64,000 bases of DNA, taken from assembly GCF_020831405.1 (NCBI RefSeq), contig NZ_JAJHPU010000019.1, positions 124,001 to 188,000 on the forward strand, written 5' to 3'. The position numbers were made by a program, and so were the translations under genes. This document shows, one piece after another, positions 8,830-16,851 of the stretch (position 1 is the first letter of the stretch; every line of letters begins with the position of its first letter). The notes under the pieces are model-generated. The model saw only the letters and a list, made by a program, of their open reading frames with translations. It searched no databases and was not told the DNA's origin. Source of the DNA: Pseudomonas oryzagri (lineage in GTDB: Bacteria > Pseudomonadota > Gammaproteobacteria > Pseudomonadales > Pseudomonadaceae).

Positions 8830-9195
8830 CACAAGGGGGAGCCATTGGCTCCCCCTTCAAATCGGTCGTGCTTTGTTCTTGTTGTACGTGCGGGCCTGTT
8901 GTTCTTGTTGGCAGCCCAGCCGGACCGCTGGTCCGGGGCAGTCCCAAGCCGGGACATCAAGAACAAACGGATTCCTTTGGACGCTGATATTGCCGCTACC
9001 CTGACGGGTTCAACCGGTGCTGGCCGCTGCCTCGAGGCAGTTTTATGGTTCTCGGTCCGGTCGGGGATGCCGCAGTCGGGCAACTCCTCTCCAAAAGAAT
9101 CGGTTTGCTGCGCCTCCACCCTGTTGTTTTTGTTGTGTTGGAGTCGTTACGTCTTGTTTTTATTCTGTGGTGCAGTGTTCTTGTTTTTGTTGTGC
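8830..9195 (-). ncRNA. CrcZ/CrcY-family small RNA, copy 1
   Basis: Read on the minus strand, a sigma54 promoter at 9206-9219 is followed about 12 bases later by an RNA beginning GCACAACAAAAACAAG. It carries five A-rich CA motifs (for example AACAAAAACAACAG and AACAAGAACAACAG) and ends in a GC hairpin at 8833-8857. CrcZ and CrcY of Pseudomonas have this design: they are about 350-400 nt, driven by CbrB and sigma54, and titrate Hfq/Crc through repeated AAnAAnAA motifs to relieve catabolite repression. The usual neighbours of crcZ (cbrB, pcnB) are absent, so which family member this is remains open. A second copy lies at 15199-15569. No convincing protein is encoded. Confidence 0.85.
8833..8857 (-). 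terminator. Terminator of CrcZ/CrcY-like RNA copy 1
   Basis: Twelve-base arms AAGGGGGAGCCA and TGGCTCCCCCTT form a very stable hairpin. On the minus strand it is followed by a broken U tract (TTGTGCTTT). Confidence 0.8.
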
Positions 9196-9205
9196 CGCAG
9201 ATAAA

Positions 9206-9219
9206 GCATTCGCCGTGCC
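9206..9219 (-). promoter_or_regulatory. Sigma54 promoter of sRNA copy 1
   Basis: The minus strand reads TTGGCACGGCGAATGCTT: GG and GC are separated by exactly 10 bases, as required for -24/-12 sigma54 promoters. The predicted start is near 9195. Confidence 0.85.
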
Positions 9220-9297
9220 AACTTTTTAAAATCCTTTAAAATCAATGACTTGAGCAGAGTCCGTGCTGCCTGCCCGGGTCCAAACCGCGGCTTTTTC

Positions 9298-9344
9298 GTT
9301 ACCGCCCACCCCAGGTGGGGTTACTTCGTAGTGGCACGGTAACA
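9298..9344 (-). promoter_or_regulatory. CbrB-type upstream activating sites of sRNA copy 1
   Basis: On the minus strand a palindrome TGTTAC-N14-GTAAC (9320-9344) and one further half site (9298-9302) lie about 105-150 bases before the predicted RNA start. Spacing between half sites matches that at copy 2 exactly (22 bases). CbrB sites of this kind activate crcZ in other pseudomonads. Confidence 0.7.
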
Positions 9345-9461
9345 CCCGCTACCTCGCCCGCATGGCTCCTCCCCGCTCCCTTGCCCGCCCCGCCGCGCTC
9401 CCTGCCCCCACATCCGCCTGGCGGCGATGCAGCGGGCGCCGACAAGGGCGCCCGGCATGCC

Positions 9462-9797
9462 TCAAGCGTGGTCGAAGGCCGAAACGGCATCGAAAACGCG
9501 GGAGCTGTAGATCAGGGCCGCCCCGGCGTTCAGCGCGATGGCCACGCCCAGGGCTTCGGCGATCTCCTCGCGGGTGGCACCGTGTTTCAGGGCGGCCTGG
9601 ACGTGGGCGGCGATGCAGCCATCGCAACGGGTGGTGACGGCTACCGACAAGGCGATCAGCTCATGGGTTTTCGGGTCCAGGTGCCGGGCCGGCGCGCTGC
9701 CGATCGTGTTCAGGCCCTGCATGGTTTCCGGGGCGAGCCTGGCGAACTCGCCGACACGGTCCATCAGGCTCGAGAAGTATTGGTTCCAGTCCATCAT
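9462..9797 (-). CDS. Carboxymuconolactone decarboxylase / AhpD-like protein
   Basis: The protein has 111 residues. TTRCDGCIAAH supplies Cys 58, Cys 61 and His 65, the CxxCxxxH signature of the AhpD-type redox branch of this family. Such proteins act as thiol peroxidases or unknown reductases; decarboxylase activity is unlikely given the CxxC pair. Two adjacent ATG codons (9797, 9794) follow GGAGAAAGAACC. The gene diverges from the LysR regulator at 10092, which probably controls it. The CbrB-like site of the downstream sRNA lies just past its 3' end. Confidence 0.88.
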   Translation of the reverse strand: MMDWNQYFSSLMDRVGEFARLAPETMQGLNTIGSAPARHLDPKTHELIALSVAVTTRCDGCIAAHVQAALKHGATREEIAEALGVAIALNAGAALIYSSRVFDAVSAFDHA

Positions 9798-10091
9798 TGG
9801 TTCTTTCTCCTGGCAGATTCGTCCGCGGTGACGCCGCTAGCGACCGACAGCATCGCGCCGGCCAGCCATGCCGCATTACCGGCGCCGGCGCTCACCTTGT
9901 TAGAAAAACTATGCGTGCAACAGCGGCCACAGCGAGGCTTTCCATAAGGGAGCCTTGCCGGCAAGGCTTTTGCGCCGGTCCCCGCCCCTGTATCTTCGGG
10001 AGAGTGCGCGCTTGCCTCGGGGCGATTCTTGGTTTGCAGGCTTCCCCTCGCAATGCATATGTTCTTGCCTGACGACAAAGAATTTCTTTCC

Positions 10092-11009
10092 ATGACGACG
10101 CCCGCCTATCTCAATGCGCTGCGTGCTTTCGAGGCCGCCGCCCGGCACCAGAGCTTTTCCGCTGCGGCAGCCGAACTGAACGTCACCCCCGCCGCGGTGG
10201 GACAGCAGGTGCGCAACCTGGAGTCCTGGCTGGGCATCGCCCTGTTCACCCGCACCGGCAGCGGCGCAGCGCGCCTGATGCCGACCGAGGCGGCGCGCGC
10301 GGCACTGGCGGACATCCGCGAGGGCTTCGACCGGCTGAGCGTCGGCCTGGCGCGGCTGAAGGACGCCAGCGTGCATGCCGGGCTGACCATCACCGTCTGT
10401 CCGGCCTTCGCGGCCAAGTGGCTGCTGCCGCGCCTCGAGCGCTTCCAGCAGGCCCACCCACAGATGGACGTGCTGCTGGACACCAATGCCCGCACGGTGG
10501 ACTTCCTCGTCGAACGCATCGACATCGGCGTGCGCTATGGCGCCGGCCAGTGGCCCGGGCTGAGTGCCGTGCACCTGATGGACGAACGCATGTTCCCGGT
10601 GTGCGCGCCGGACTTTCCCCTGCTGGTGGACGGCCTGCTGCCGCCCGAGGTGTTGAGCCGCTGCACGCTGATCCACGACATGTCGATGGCCAGCGATCCG
10701 GACTACCCCACCTGGCGGCGCTGGCTGGATGCCGCCGAGTTTCCGGATATCAACGCGCAGCGCGGGCTGAGCATCACCAATTCCGCGGCGGTGCTGCAGG
10801 CCGCCATCGATGGCCGCGGCCTGGCCCTGGCGCGCAGCGTGATGGTGCAGGACGACCTCGCGGCCGGACGCCTGATCCGCCCCTTCGGCGAGCCCAGGCT
10901 GGACTGCCCGCTGACCCAGGCCTACTACGTCGTCTACCGCCCGGAATGCGGCGAGCTGGCCAGGGTGAAGGCATTCCGCGACTGGCTGCTGGAAGAAGCG
11001 GCGCGCTAA
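10092..11009 (+). CDS. LysR-family regulator (GcvA-like)
   Basis: The protein has 305 residues. The N-terminal helix-turn-helix reads ALRAFEAAARHQSFSAAAAELN, followed by the periplasmic-binding-like effector domain. The ATG at 10092 (MTTPAYLNALRAFE) matches family starts; earlier in-frame ATGs at 10053 and 10059 would add an unusual leader. It is divergent from the CMD-family gene, 294 bases away, the classic LysR arrangement. The effector cannot be inferred. Confidence 0.88.
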   Translation: MTTPAYLNALRAFEAAARHQSFSAAAAELNVTPAAVGQQVRNLESWLGIALFTRTGSGAARLMPTEAARAALADIREGFDRLSVGLARLKDASVHAGLTITVCPAFAAKWLLPRLERFQQAHPQMDVLLDTNARTVDFLVERIDIGVRYGAGQWPGLSAVHLMDERMFPVCAPDFPLLVDGLLPPEVLSRCTLIHDMSMASDPDYPTWRRWLDAAEFPDINAQRGLSITNSAAVLQAAIDGRGLALARSVMVQDDLAAGRLIRPFGEPRLDCPLTQAYYVVYRPECGELARVKAFRDWLLEEAAR

Positions 11010-12092
11010 CCCGCGAAGGTCCGCCAGCAGGCGTACTGGGCGGCAGGCGCATCAGCCCAGGGGCTGCAGCGGCACCGAGATCACTCTCCGGACCGGTAGC
11101 CTGCTGGCTTTCGTCGCTGCGATCGTGGCGAGCAATCATTTCTCGCAATGGTTCTGGACGGCGTTCGCGATCTACCGTCACCCCCTCTCGGCAGCCGCCT
11201 CGGACGGTCCGTGAGCGTCCTCTCGCCCCCGGAATCGCCCGCGCCATTGACACTCGCCTTTGCGACGGAATGCCAAAGCACGTTTCAGCGCCAACAGACC
11301 ATGCACGACGCTATTCAGATAGGTTATTCAACTGGCGAAGGAGTTTTTCTTTTTCGCGACGAAAGAAAATCTTTCTTGTCTGCCCACACCAATCTCGGCA
11401 TGCTCGCCCGTCATTGATTGGTCGCCATACTCAACTCCGCAACTTACTTTTTGGCAGCCCCCCAAAACCCCGATCAACCGCATCCGAACAAACAACGCCC
11501 AGCAACTAAAAAAACCTTTATTCGCCTATCGCAACGCGCGGACTGATCGCATCAATCGCAATCAGCTTATTGGCATTTTCAGCAAATTCAATTTCTCGTC
11601 GCATTGCGTTAATGCAATACAGGAGCGAGCCGCGGCCGCTCGCGACTGCGCGCCTGCCCAGACCTTCCGACGCTCCGTTTTTCCGATAAATCCCCATGGG
11701 CTCCGCGGCACTTACGTCCACCCTTCCTCCGCCGTCGCCCCCGCATTCCCTGGCCTCCAGCCCGCCAGCCCAGGCGCGATGCTCGACCCGTGCTCGGCAC
11801 CACCTCCGATCGTCAAATCGAATGGATAACTCGCAGCACCCACAGTTACCCCCCTCCCGAATGAGCAGGCATATCCTGCCAGCCGCTGCCTCTGTTCGGA
11901 ATTAACCGCTACAGCCATTAGAACTGCCTACTACCGAACACGGGATTCACCTCTGGATAGACGACGGAAATATCCCACCCCTAAATAAATAGCTCGAAAG
12001 TAGCAGACCGATCAGGCCTATCGACCCTTGGTCACAACTTCGCTGTGGTGTCAGGATTGATCGAATCAGAACAACAAGACGAGGCCAAAGGA
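11010..12092. other. Intergenic stretch without a convincing gene
   Basis: About 1.1 kb between the LysR gene and the NosR-like gene. From about 11280 to 12000 it is clearly richer in A+T than its surroundings and holds only short, composition-poor frames. I see no tRNA, no insertion-sequence ends and no clear promoter. It may be a decayed insert. Confidence 0.5.
12067..12080 (+). promoter_or_regulatory. A-rich Crc/Hfq-type motif before the NosR-like gene
   Basis: AGAACAACAAGACG lies directly before GAGG, the likely ribosome binding site of the gene starting at 12093. It resembles the AAnAAnAA motif through which Hfq/Crc blocks translation. Confidence 0.5.
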
Positions 12093-14222
12093 ATGCTCAT
12101 CTTTCTCAGGACGCCATTACTGGCATTGTTGCTGATGGTCCTGGCCATCACTCACGCCGGAGCCAGCGAAAGCGAGGGTGGCGAACAGGATCTGCCGAAA
12201 CTGATTCAGGCGATCTTCCCGGAAGCGACCGAGATCATGCCGCAGCTCGAACATCCGCGCGTGTGGCCGGTGTATCAGGTCACCGAGCTGATCGGCTATG
12301 CCTTCCTGTCCGGCGACTATGCGCAACTCCCCGGCTTTTCCGGCGCCCCGTTCCAGCTGCTGGTCGGCATCGACCGCGACGGTCGTTATCGCGGGGTGCA
12401 GGTACTCGAACAGCATGAGCCGATCTTCCTGCATGGCCTGGGGCCCGAGCCGATGCATGAGTTCACGCGTCAGTACATGGGGCTGGACCTGCGCCATCCG
12501 ATCAAGCTCACCAGCGCCACCGTGCGCGACAAGCACAGCGGCAGCAACGTCTACATCGACGGCATCAGCAAGGCCACGATATCGGCGGTGGTGCTGAACG
12601 AAACGGTCATCCAGTCCGCCCTGCAGGTGGCGCAGGAGACCGGAATCATCGCCAAACGCAAACCGGCGGCGCGCGTGCGCGAGGATCTGGTCGAGACGAC
12701 CGACTGGCAGCAACTGCTCGGACAGCGCTGGATCGGCTCCCTGCAAGTGCCGGAATCGGTCGCGGAAACGGCTTTCGACGGCACGAACACGGACACGCCC
12801 CTGCCGTTTCGCTACGAGGCGGGCCCGCTGTTCGCCAACCTGCAGTTCGCCTATCTGAATGTGCCGACCATCGGCCGCTACCTGCTGGGCGAGACGCTCT
12901 ACAAGCGCCTGATGGAGGAGAGCCTGGAGCCGGGCGATCATGTGATCGCGGTGATGAACCAGGGCCCCTATTCGATCCTCGGCGAGGACTTCACCCGCGG
13001 CACGCCCTCCGACCGGCTTGCGCTGGATCAGAACGGCGTGCAGATCGAGCTGCGCGACATGGACTTCTTCAATGCGCTGGAGCCGGAGCAACTCGATGCG
13101 CTGCAGCAGGCCGGCATGCCGCGTTTCGAGGAGTTCGTGCTGTTCCGCGTCAAGGCCGGCGCCGGCTTCGATCCGGCGTCGAGCTGGAAGCTGTCGCTGG
13201 TGGTCAACCGCCCGCAAGGGTATCTGCGGGCCGACGAGATCCGCCGCTTCGGTCAGGATTACCGCCTGCCCGAACGCCTGTTCAGCATCGAGGTGGACCA
13301 CGCCGAGCCGGAGGCCCCGCTGTGGTTGAAGATCTGGCAGCAGCATCTCGGCCGCATCGCGGTGCTGCTACTGGGCCTGGGGATTCTGACGGCCATCATC
13401 TTCGGACACCGCTGGGTCACCCAGGACGCCCGCCGCTTCCGGCTGATCCGCTGGGGATACCTGCTCTACACGCTGATCTTCATCGGCTACATCACCCAGG
13501 GGCAGCTGTCGATCACCAATGTCTTCACCATCCTGCAGGTGGTCGGTGGCGATGCCAGCGCCTCCGTGCTGTTGCTCGATCCGGTGATCTTCATCCTCTG
13601 GTGCTACGTACTGCTGACGCTGGTGCTCTGGGGACGCGGCTACTTCTGCGGCTGGTTGTGTCCGTTCGGCGTGCTGCAAGAGATGGCGGCGGATCTGGCC
13701 CGGGTACTGAAGATTCGCCAGCGGCGCATCCCGTTCCGCCTGCACCGCCGGCTGTGGGCGCTCAAGTACCTGATCCTGGCCGGGCTGGTGGCGGTCAGCT
13801 TCTGGTCGATCGGTAGCGCCGAGCGCGCCGCCGAGGTGGAACCGTTCAAGACCGCGATCACCCTCGGCTTCGTGCGCGAGTGGCCGTTCGTGCTGTATGC
13901 CTCGGCCCTGCTGCTCGCCGGATTGTTCGTGCACAAGTTCTTCTGCCGCTACCTCTGCCCGCTCGGCGCCTGTTTCGCGGTGCTGGGCCACTTCCACCTG
14001 CTGCGCTGGCTGCCACGGCGCAGCGAATGCGGCAGCCCGTGCCAGCTCTGTACGCGCCGCTGCGGCATCGGCGCGATCGAGCCGGACGGGCGGATCAACT
14101 ACCGCGAGTGCATCCAGTGCTACGAGTGCGAGGTGATCTACCGGGACGACCGGCAGTGCGTACCGCTGATCAACGCGCGCAAGGGCAGGAAGCGGCCGGC
14201 CGCCGTGATCGCCTATGGCTGA
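12093..14222 (+). CDS. NosR/NirI-family membrane flavo-iron-sulfur protein
   Basis: The protein has 709 residues. A signal sequence (MLIFLRTPLLALLLMVLA) is followed by a periplasmic FMN-binding-like domain with DGISKATIS (the threonine that carries FMN in NosR/RnfG). After this come several membrane spans with CGWLCP (Cys 519, 523) and CRYLCP (Cys 618, 622), and a C-terminal cytoplasmic part with Cys 646, 650, 653, 657 and Cys 673, 676, 679 for two Fe-S clusters. NosR and NirI pass electrons in nitrous-oxide and nitrite reduction, but no nosZ or nir gene is adjacent. Its partner is therefore unknown. ATG 12093 is preferred to GTG 12045 because the signal peptide starts there. Confidence 0.85.
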   Translation: MLIFLRTPLLALLLMVLAITHAGASESEGGEQDLPKLIQAIFPEATEIMPQLEHPRVWPVYQVTELIGYAFLSGDYAQLPGFSGAPFQLLVGIDRDGRYRGVQVLEQHEPIFLHGLGPEPMHEFTRQYMGLDLRHPIKLTSATVRDKHSGSNVYIDGISKATISAVVLNETVIQSALQVAQETGIIAKRKPAARVREDLVETTDWQQLLGQRWIGSLQVPESVAETAFDGTNTDTPLPFRYEAGPLFANLQFAYLNVPTIGRYLLGETLYKRLMEESLEPGDHVIAVMNQGPYSILGEDFTRGTPSDRLALDQNGVQIELRDMDFFNALEPEQLDALQQAGMPRFEEFVLFRVKAGAGFDPASSWKLSLVVNRPQGYLRADEIRRFGQDYRLPERLFSIEVDHAEPEAPLWLKIWQQHLGRIAVLLLGLGILTAIIFGHRWVTQDARRFRLIRWGYLLYTLIFIGYITQGQLSITNVFTILQVVGGDASASVLLLDPVIFILWCYVLLTLVLWGRGYFCGWLCPFGVLQEMAADLARVLKIRQRRIPFRLHRRLWALKYLILAGLVAVSFWSIGSAERAAEVEPFKTAITLGFVREWPFVLYASALLLAGLFVHKFFCRYLCPLGACFAVLGHFHLLRWLPRRSECGSPCQLCTRRCGIGAIEPDGRINYRECIQCYECEVIYRDDRQCVPLINARKGRKRPAAVIAYG

Positions 14223-14481
14223 AGCTGCGCTGGGCGCGTGCGGCTGCGGGACCTGCGCAGCAGCGCGGCCCGGAGGTCTGCCGCACAACGCCGGGCGAAG
14301 GCAGGACGACGGCACGCCGAGCGGGCTGTCGCCGGATTCGGGGGGACTCGGCGGGCCCGCTGGACGGCGCCCATGCCGATGCAATTGGCCCCTGCTTTCC
14401 CCATGTTGCCTTGCAAAACAGCAACTAAGCTGCAGAAGGAGTGCGCAAGAACGCGCGCACAGGAGTCTCAAGGAGAGCCCA

Positions 14482-15087
14482 ATGTCCGTGATTCGCAAAC
14501 TTCCCCTGCTGATCGGCATCGTCCTGCTCAGTGCCTGCGCCAGCCAGCCCGAAGACGAACCCCTGACCGGCACGGTCAGTCACGCCTCCGGCGTCGTCCC
14601 GGGCGTTCCGGGCGGGATCATCATCGACGAGGACAGAGTCGAGGCGAGGGTGGTCGCCCTCGATCCCGCCGCGCGTACCTTCACCCTGCAGGATCGGGAT
14701 GGCAACCGACGCACCGTGGAGGCGCCGCCAGAGATGCGCAACTACTCGGAACTGGAGGTCGGCGACAAGGTGACGGCCACCCTCAGGGTGGAAAGGGCCA
14801 TCTACCTGCGCGAGAAGGGTAAGGCCACGCAGGAAGGCTCATCCATGATGGTGACCCCACCGGCCGGCAGCAAACCGGGCCTGCTGGCCGCCAGCACCCA
14901 GGAGATAGTCGCCGTGGTCGAGGCCATCGACAAGGCCGCCCACACCGCCACCCTGCGTTTTCCCGACGGCAGCAGTCATACCTTCCAGGTGCGCCCGGAT
15001 GTCGAGATCAAGCCCGAATATCTCAACCAACAGGTGGTGATTCGCGAGGACTCGCAACTGGCGGTGGAGGTGAAGGCGGCGAAATAG
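14482..15087 (+). CDS. Putative lipoprotein, unknown function
   Basis: The protein has 201 residues. A type II signal peptide ends in LLSAC, giving a lipidated cysteine near residue 19. The mature part repeats a short beta-rich module (VVALDPAARTFTLQDRDG and VVEAIDKAAHTATLRFPDG), as in small OB-like periplasmic domains. An AAGGAGA ribosome binding site precedes ATG 14482. It follows the NosR-like gene by 260 bases and ends 110 bases from the sRNA copy 2 terminator. No function can be assigned. Confidence 0.75.
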   Translation: MSVIRKLPLLIGIVLLSACASQPEDEPLTGTVSHASGVVPGVPGGIIIDEDRVEARVVALDPAARTFTLQDRDGNRRTVEAPPEMRNYSELEVGDKVTATLRVERAIYLREKGKATQEGSSMMVTPPAGSKPGLLAASTQEIVAVVEAIDKAAHTATLRFPDGSSHTFQVRPDVEIKPEYLNQQVVIREDSQLAVEVKAAK

Positions 15088-15198
15088 CTGCTGCGCCAGT
15101 CGGCGCGGCACTCCGAAACAGCGGCGGGAGGTCGGCAGCGGCCCCCGCCGGCCACGAGCATCGGCCGCAACGCCGCCCCGTGCCAGACGAGAAGCCGA

Positions 15199-15569
15199 AA
15201 AGCAAAAGGGGGAGCCATTGGCTCCCCCTTCAGTAGGTCGTGCTTTGTTTTTGTTGTGCTGACAGGCTTGTTGTTTTTGTTGGCAGCCCGCCCGGACCAG
15301 GGGTCCGGTTGGTAGTCCCAGGACGGGACCTGAACAGCAAGCATATTCTTTTGGACGCTGACATTGCCGCACGCTTGCGGGTTCAACCGGTATTGGCCGC
15401 TGCCTCGGGGCAGTTTTATCGTTCTCGGTCCGGTCGATGGAGAACCCTCGCGGGCAACTCCTCTCCAAAAGAATCGGTTTGCTTCGCCTCCACCCTGTTG
15501 TTTTTGTTGTGTTGGAGTCGCTACGTGTTGTTTTTATTTTGTGATGCAGTGTTCTTGTTTTTGTTATGC
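15199..15569 (-). ncRNA. CrcZ/CrcY-family small RNA, copy 2
   Basis: Same design as copy 1. The minus-strand RNA begins GCATAACAAAAACAAG near 15569, has five A-rich motifs (such as AACAAAAACAACAGG and AACAAAAACAACAAG) at the same relative places, and ends in a matching GC hairpin with a better U tract. Long blocks are identical to copy 1, including the segment around CTCCTCTCCAAAAGAATCGG. The motifs here are more uniformly AACAAAAACAA than in copy 1, which might raise affinity for Hfq/Crc (inference). Both copies face the same way, 6.4 kb apart. Confidence 0.85.
15206..15230 (-). terminator. Terminator of CrcZ/CrcY-like RNA copy 2
   Basis: AAGGGGGAGCCA and TGGCTCCCCCTT arms. On the minus strand they are followed by TTTTGCTTTT, a better U tract than at copy 1. 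Confidence 0.85.
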
Positions 15570-15579
15570 GAAAAATAAT

Positions 15580-15593
15580 GCAGGCTGCGTGCC
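15580..15593 (-). promoter_or_regulatory. Sigma54 promoter of sRNA copy 2
   Basis: The minus strand reads ATGGCACGCAGCCTGCATT, with GG and GC 10 bases apart. The predicted start near 15569 lies at the same distance as in copy 1. Confidence 0.85.
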
Positions 15594-15669
15594 ATCTTTT
15601 TAAAATCCTTTAAAATCAATGGCTTAGAAAAATTTCCAAGCTGCACAACGGCAAAAAAGCGGCTTTTCC

Positions 15670-15759
15670 GTTACCGGGCGCCCCAGGCGCCGTTACGCTG
15701 TAATGTCCCGGTAACACCTGTGGATTTGGCCGTGTAACCCGTCGCGGTTACCGCGTTAC
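15670..15759 (-). promoter_or_regulatory. CbrB-type sites of sRNA copy 2, extending into the racemase gene
   Basis: The palindrome TGTTAC-N14-GTAAC lies at 15692-15716 and a half site at 15670-15674, as at copy 1. Three more GTTAC/GTAAC half sites (15734-15738, 15747-15751, 15755-15759) follow. The last two overlap the stop codon and final codons of the alpha-methylacyl-CoA racemase gene, so the sRNA control region and the 3' end of that gene share DNA. Confidence 0.65.
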
Positions 15760-16851
15760 CGCCCTGCCCTCCCCGCTGCGCTCGTCCCACAGCAACGCAT
15801 CCGCCGCCAGCCTGACCGAGGGTCGCGCCTGTCCGGGCGTGCGCGACAGACGCGGCGCCGGCGCCACCTGCAACTGCCCGTTGACCTCCCGGTACACGCC
15901 ACGCGCCTGCAGGTGTGGGTGCTGCGGCGCCTCGTCGAGCGTGAGCACCGGCGCAAAGCAGGCGTCGGTTCCTTCCAGCAGCGCGCACCACTGGTCCCGC
16001 GTGCGGCGGGCGAACAGTTCGGCCAGGCACTCGACCTGCGCCGCCCAGTCGGCCGGGTCGGCGCAGCCGGCATACAGATGAGCGGGAGCCTCGATGCGTT
16101 CCAGCAGTTCGCGGTAGAACTGCGGCTCCAGCGGGCCGATGGCGATCTCGCGGCCGTCGGCGCAGGTGTAGCAGCGGTAGTGCGGCGCCGCGCCGCCGAG
16201 CAGGTTGCGCTCGCGCTGCATCGACAGGCTGCCGCCAGCGAAGAAGCTCATCAGCGAGGACACCCCGTCGACGATGGCGGCGTCGACCACCTGGCCCTGC
16301 CCCGAACGCTCGCGCTCGAGCAGCGCGGCGAGGATGCCGAAGGCCAGGAACAGCGAACCGCCGCCGAAGTCGCCGACCAGGTTGAGCGGCGGGATCGCCG
16401 TACCCGAGCGCCCGCCGATGGCGGCCAGCGCGCCGGTCAGGGCGATGTAGTTGATGTCGTGGCCGGCGGCGCGGGCCAGCGGGCCGTCCTGGCCCCAGCC
16501 GGTCATCCGCCCGTAGACCAGCCGCGGATTGAGTTCGCGCAGCTCGTCCGGCCCCAGGCCCAGGCGTTCCATCACCCCGGGGCGAAAGCCTTCGATCAGT
16601 ACGTCGGCTTTTTCGGCCAGCTCCAGGCAGCGCGCGCGCCCGGCCGCGCTGCGGATGTCCAGCTCCAGCACCTGGCGGCCGCGGTCGGCCACCGGGTTGG
16701 ACCAGCCGTTGCCGCCCGCGCGCTCGATGCGCACCACGTCGGCGCCCATGTCGGCGAGCAGCATGGCGCAGTGCGGACCGGGACCGATGCCGGCGAACTC
16801 CAGCACGCGCAGGCCGGCCAGCGGCCCCTGGCGGGGGCCGTCGCCACTCAT
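15748..16851 (-). CDS. Alpha-methylacyl-CoA racemase (class III CoA-transferase family)
   Basis: The protein has 367 residues. [19 protein letters not shown] near the N terminus is the signature of the racemase branch. [13 protein letters not shown] supplies the catalytic histidine and [10 protein letters not shown] the aspartate of the His/Asp proton relay. The enzyme inverts the 2-methyl centre of branched acyl-CoAs so that S-specific dehydrogenases can act. A true CoA-transferase would have an Asp at a different position, so racemase is favoured. It is the last gene of the operon and overlaps the ligase by four bases. Confidence 0.85.
   Translation of the reverse strand: MSGDGPRQGPLAGLRVLEFAGIGPGPHCAMLLADMGADVVRIERAGGNGWSNPVADRGRQVLELDIRSAAGRARCLELAEKADVLIEGFRPGVMERLGLGPDELRELNPRLVYGRMTGWGQDGPLARAAGHDINYIALTGALAAIGGRSGTAIPPLNLVGDFGGGSLFLAFGILAALLERERSGQGQVVDAAIVDGVSSLMSFFAGGSLSMQRERNLLGGAAPHYRCYTCADGREIAIGPLEPQFYRELLERIEAPAHLYAGCADPADWAAQVECLAELFARRTRDQWCALLEGTDACFAPVLTLDEAPQHPHLQARGVYREVNGQLQVAPAPRLSRTPGQARPSVRLAADALLWDERSGEGRAVTR

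Noticed and set aside
6435-9119. Minus-strand open frame of 894 codons opposite the sulfatase gene and into sRNA copy 1
   Set aside because: Shadow frame; the sulfatase on the plus strand is certain and the minus-strand signal at 8830-9195 is an RNA gene.
12051-12070. Possible ANR/FNR box (TTGATCGAATCAG) before the NosR-like gene
   Set aside because: The spacer between TTGAT and ATCA is three bases rather than four, so it does not fit the consensus.
12117-13346. Minus-strand open frame opposite the NosR-like gene
   Set aside because: No motifs, mirror of a clear gene.
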